From contig NZ_CP048627.1 of the NCBI RefSeq assembly GCF_010669225.1, positions 1,501,292-1,565,291 on the forward strand: DNA of 64,000 bases, written 5' to 3'. The position numbers and the translations under genes were made by a program. The stretch is from Megamonas funiformis (GTDB taxonomy: Bacteria > Bacillota > Negativicutes > Selenomonadales > Selenomonadaceae). The notes beneath the pieces were generated by a model, which was given only the letters and a program-made list of their open reading frames with translations, ran no database searches and was not told the DNA's origin. Below, piece after piece: positions 61,934 to 64,000 of this stretch; positions within the stretch are counted from its first letter, which is position 1; each line of letters starts with the position of its first letter.

Positions 61934-62384
61934 TATCTTCCTTTCTACCTATGCGACTGTTTTTTGTTGATTTTCGCACGTCTTGAGATAATGGCAGAAG
62001 GGAAAAAAACAAGGGTAGCGAAGTTATTCATTTCACCCTTGTTTTTTTGGAATGAATGCCATTATAGTGCGAGCAGAAAAGCGACAAAAAGTTATTTTAT
62101 CATTATTTTAAATTTAATCCGCAGGATTATTTTTATCATTTATTACATTTATTTTGTGTTCGATTCGAACACAATTTGGTTAAAAGTACATTCTAAAAAT
62201 CAAATATAACTATTTAAAAATGTGTTCGATTCGAACACATTTTTTAGTTACTGACAAAAAGTTCAGCTTTTTTTGCCTATTTTCATCGAACACAAAACCA
62301 TTTTAAACTCACAAACCCTTGATATATAAGGATAAAAAATTTTTTTCATTTTTTCAAAAGTCGATACTTTTAAAATTCACTTCC
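61934..62384. repeat. 450-bp noncoding direct repeat, copy 2
   Basis: Matches 43597-44049 in the same orientation with scattered substitutions and small indels. The nested inverted repeats are kept (CGCAC, ATAATGGCA, ACAAGGGT and complements) as are both palindromes, which here read GTGTTCGATTCGAACAC (62156-62172, 62222-62238). Compensated stem bases argue for a structural function. It precedes the second pilin operon. Confidence 0.9.
62156..62238. repeat. Q-type palindromes 6 and 7 (central ATTC variant)
   Basis: Copies at 62156-62172 and 62222-62238. The change of the central base is shared by both copies, and the palindromic arms are unchanged, which hints at selection on the dyad symmetry. 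Confidence 0.88.
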
Positions 62385-62424
62385 ATGATACCATAGTTTT
62401 AACAGGGATTTAGGAGGCGTTCAA

Positions 62425-62859
62425 ATGAACAAAAAAGCATTTTTAGAATGGGAGTTGATTTTATATTCATCTATCATGTTAATACTTTGTCTTGTAGGGA
62501 TATTTTCTTTTACAAATTATGCTATGGCTAAGTTTGATATACAAAAAGAACAAATGAACAATTTAGATGTAGCATTAGAAAGATATAGCACAGACCATTT
62601 AATGATAAAAGATGTATATATGGATAACGAAAATAATATTGTAGATAAAAAACAAAAAACATATCCTGAAAAATTAGATGAACTAATAGATTTAGGGTAT
62701 ATAAACCATATTGAAAATATAGATGACTTTGAATATAAACCATATAAAAAAGACAACTATTATATTTACTATGAACTAAAGATAAAAAAGCCGTTATCTA
62801 ACTCTTATTATATAAGCGAAGGTAGTAAACGAAGTGAATATATAGCAAAGGAAGACTAA
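62425..62859 (+). CDS. Type IV prepilin-like protein
   Basis: 144 residues. Prepilin site NKKA|FLEWELILYSSIML, with Phe at +1 and Glu at +5, and a hydrophobic N-terminal helix; the rest (NLDVALERYSTDH, YPEKLDELIDLGYIN) is pseudopilin-like. RBS GGAGGCG. First gene after the second control repeat; it overlaps none but lies 4 bp before the prepilin peptidase gene. Confidence 0.75.
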   Translation: MNKKAFLEWELILYSSIMLILCLVGIFSFTNYAMAKFDIQKEQMNNLDVALERYSTDHLMIKDVYMDNENNIVDKKQKTYPEKLDELIDLGYINHIENIDDFEYKPYKKDNYYIYYELKIKKPLSNSYYISEGSKRSEYIAKED

Positions 62860-62862
62860 GAA

Positions 62863-63474
62863 ATGTTATTAATGAAAATACTTATTGCTATTAATATTTT
62901 ATATTTAATCATTGAAGATTTTCGCACAAAGACAGTTAGTATCTATTATTGTATCAGTCTATTTATGTTAAGTACCACATATGCTATATTCTCTAATTTT
63001 AATATTGTATGTTATCTAAACAATTTATTATCTGGAACATTATTTTTGGTGTTTATCTATGTTTCATCAATCAAACTAAAAAATTGCAATAATATCCATA
63101 TCACTTTTGCTAATGAGGAAAATCACCTAGATAAAGGACTTTCGTATTTACCAATAATATTTTTAGGTTATGTAATATACAAAATCTTGAATTTTAATGA
63201 TATATTTGCTAACTATTTAACAACATTTCAAATTAGTATGGATTTTTTAGCATTACCACTGTGCATTATAGCGTGTTTAGTAATATTTATGCAAATTTTA
63301 AGATGCTATTTTAAATCAAATAAGCAAATAATAACCAGCATGGGAGATGGAGATATTTGGGCAATGATGGGGATAGTTGGCTTTATACCTTTAGGTGAAT
63401 TTTTTATCATAATATTTTTAGCTAATATCACATTCATTTTAATTTACACAACAAGGAGATTTTTATGCAGCTAG
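62863..63474 (+). CDS. A24-family prepilin peptidase
   Basis: 203 residues, polytopic membrane protein. The two catalytic aspartates are seen in YLIIEDFRTKTVSIYYC and SMGDGDIWAMMGIVGF, the GxGD-type motif. It lacks the N-terminal methylase domain, as in the shorter PilU-type peptidases. It processes the three prepilins of the element. Together with the TraF-like peptidase it gives the element its own pilin-processing set. Confidence 0.88.
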   Translation: MLLMKILIAINILYLIIEDFRTKTVSIYYCISLFMLSTTYAIFSNFNIVCYLNNLLSGTLFLVFIYVSSIKLKNCNNIHITFANEENHLDKGLSYLPIIFLGYVIYKILNFNDIFANYLTTFQISMDFLALPLCIIACLVIFMQILRCYFKSNKQIITSMGDGDIWAMMGIVGFIPLGEFFIIIFLANITFILIYTTRRFLCS

Positions 63475-63698
63475 GATTTAACCGAGTCAATTTTATAAAA
63501 GACATTATTAACAATAAATTTAATGGCAATATAACAAAATGTGCAATAGAATTATCCTTATCTAATAGTTATCTGCACGCTGTAATTTATGATACTAAAA
63601 ATAAAGGTGGCATAAAGTTATTAAATGCTATTATTAATTATTGTACTAAAAACAAAATAGATTACCATAAATATATTTTTATAAATTTAGGAGAATGA
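63465..63698 (+). CDS. Small hypothetical (HTH-like) protein, 77 aa
   Basis: Begins MQLGFNRVNFIKDIINN; the segment CAIELSLSNSYLHAVIYDT resembles an HTH and the end is KIDYHKYIFINLGE. RBS AAGGAG within the peptidase gene (10-nt overlap). No known family. It sits between the pilus peptidase and the first type IV secretion gene. Confidence 0.55.
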   Translation: MQLGFNRVNFIKDIINNKFNGNITKCAIELSLSNSYLHAVIYDTKNKGGIKLLNAIINYCTKNKIDYHKYIFINLGE

Positions 63699-63699
63699 A

Positions 63700-64000
63700 A
63701 TGAGTATTAAAGACTTTTTAAAACCAGCACCATACATTAATAACACAAACCCCATAAATCCCTCTGACAGAGCAAAAAATGATTATGATGTTGAATTATC
63801 TAAGTTAACCAATGATAGATTTAACCTTTTACGATTAGTCGCAATTTTAGCTTTTGTCATAGTTATAATGACAATTTCCTTAATTTATTTTGCTACAAAA
63901 TCTGAAATAAAGCCATATATTGTAGAAGTAGATACACAAACGGGAATAGTTAGAAATGCAGGCTATCTACAAGAACAAAAATATGAACCACAAGAGGTAG
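63700..64000 (+). CDS. VirB8/TrbF-like type IV secretion protein (3' end outside window)
   Basis: ATG 63700 after AGGAGAATGAA opens MSIKDFLKPAPYINNTNP, then a cytoplasmic segment, one membrane helix (LVAILAFVIVIMTISLIYF) and the TrbF/VirB8-like KPYIVEVDTQTGIVRNAGY. This is the inner-membrane core protein of a conjugative type IV secretion system, so the element very likely carries transfer genes beyond the window. The gene runs off the end at 64000. Confidence 0.8.
   Translation, partial: MSIKDFLKPAPYINNTNPINPSDRAKNDYDVELSKLTNDRFNLLRLVAILAFVIVIMTISLIYFATKSEIKPYIVEVDTQTGIVRNAGYLQEQKYEPQEV

Noticed and set aside
38829-62238. All palindromes as intrinsic terminators
   Set aside because: Several (38829, 46555) have no T-run and one lies in codons; only some could double as terminators.
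1-64000. tRNA or rRNA genes, including a tRNA attachment site at the integrase
   Set aside because: No cloverleaf or rRNA segment was recognised near 30.6-30.8 kb or elsewhere in the window; a scan with a tRNA model would settle it.

Overview
The window is low-GC DNA that looks like the chromosome of a diderm Firmicute (class Negativicutes, perhaps Megamonas-like; this placement is inference). The reasons are Firmicute-style ribosome binding sites with frequent TTG/GTG starts, a sufCBDSU operon of Firmicute type, and a pilus machine with an outer-membrane secretin, which needs an outer membrane. Positions 1 to about 30.7 kb are chromosomal. They hold an IS200/IS605 element inserted in brnQ, the miaB-mutS-mutL operon, an IS982-family element, a region of small RNAs and IS debris (8.5-10 kb), and then housekeeping and accessory genes: a Bax-inhibitor-1 homologue, a LacI regulator with ribokinase, a metallophosphoesterase, redox proteins, an HxlR regulator facing an MBL hydrolase, a CopA ATPase with a fused C-terminal copper-chaperone domain, a class D beta-lactamase, an MFS transporter, a fumarylacetoacetate-hydrolase family protein, and the Fe-S assembly operon. 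A CRISPR array without cas genes follows at 30.08-30.63 kb.

From about 30.7 kb to the end lies one integrative, plasmid-like conjugative element that runs off the window. It begins with a tyrosine integrase, a candidate type I toxin, an exonuclease VII large-subunit-like gene and a pair of divergent Xre regulators around three operator-like palindromes. Next come a replication-initiation-like protein, DnaB helicase, SSB (with its acidic tail out of frame), and ParA/ParB. After a set of small regulators and a sigma-like protein come a TraF-like signal peptidase and a three-gene partner-switching module (RsbW-like kinase, receiver-PP2C phosphatase, STAS antagonist). A full type IV pilus operon follows: PilM-PilN fusion, PilO-like, PilP-like, secretin, ATPase, inner-membrane platform, three pilins. 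After the shufflon come another pseudopilin, an A24 prepilin peptidase and the start of a VirB8/TrbF-like gene.

The most striking system is at 54.86-60.73 kb. The last pilin gene has a phage tail-collar-like C-terminus. It is followed on the opposite strand by ten headless alternative C-termini, each beginning at the same short site (core TTCTTTAGG, reading Ser-Leu-Gly) that also lies inside the pilin gene. A tyrosine recombinase gene sits at the far end. This is the architecture of a shufflon (PilV/Rci of IncI plasmids), but with phage-tail-fibre-like adhesin cassettes, and it would let the element switch its pilus-tip receptor specificity by DNA inversion.

Three further patterns tie the element together. 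A noncoding segment of about 450 bp occurs twice as a direct repeat (43.6 kb and 61.9 kb), bracketing the pilus/shufflon module. Two families of 17-bp palindromes (GTGTTCGAATCGAACAC and TTGTCCGAATCGGACAA types) recur only inside the element. The partner-switching genes suggest that pilus or transfer expression is gated by a sigma/anti-sigma circuit. No tRNA or rRNA gene was recognised.
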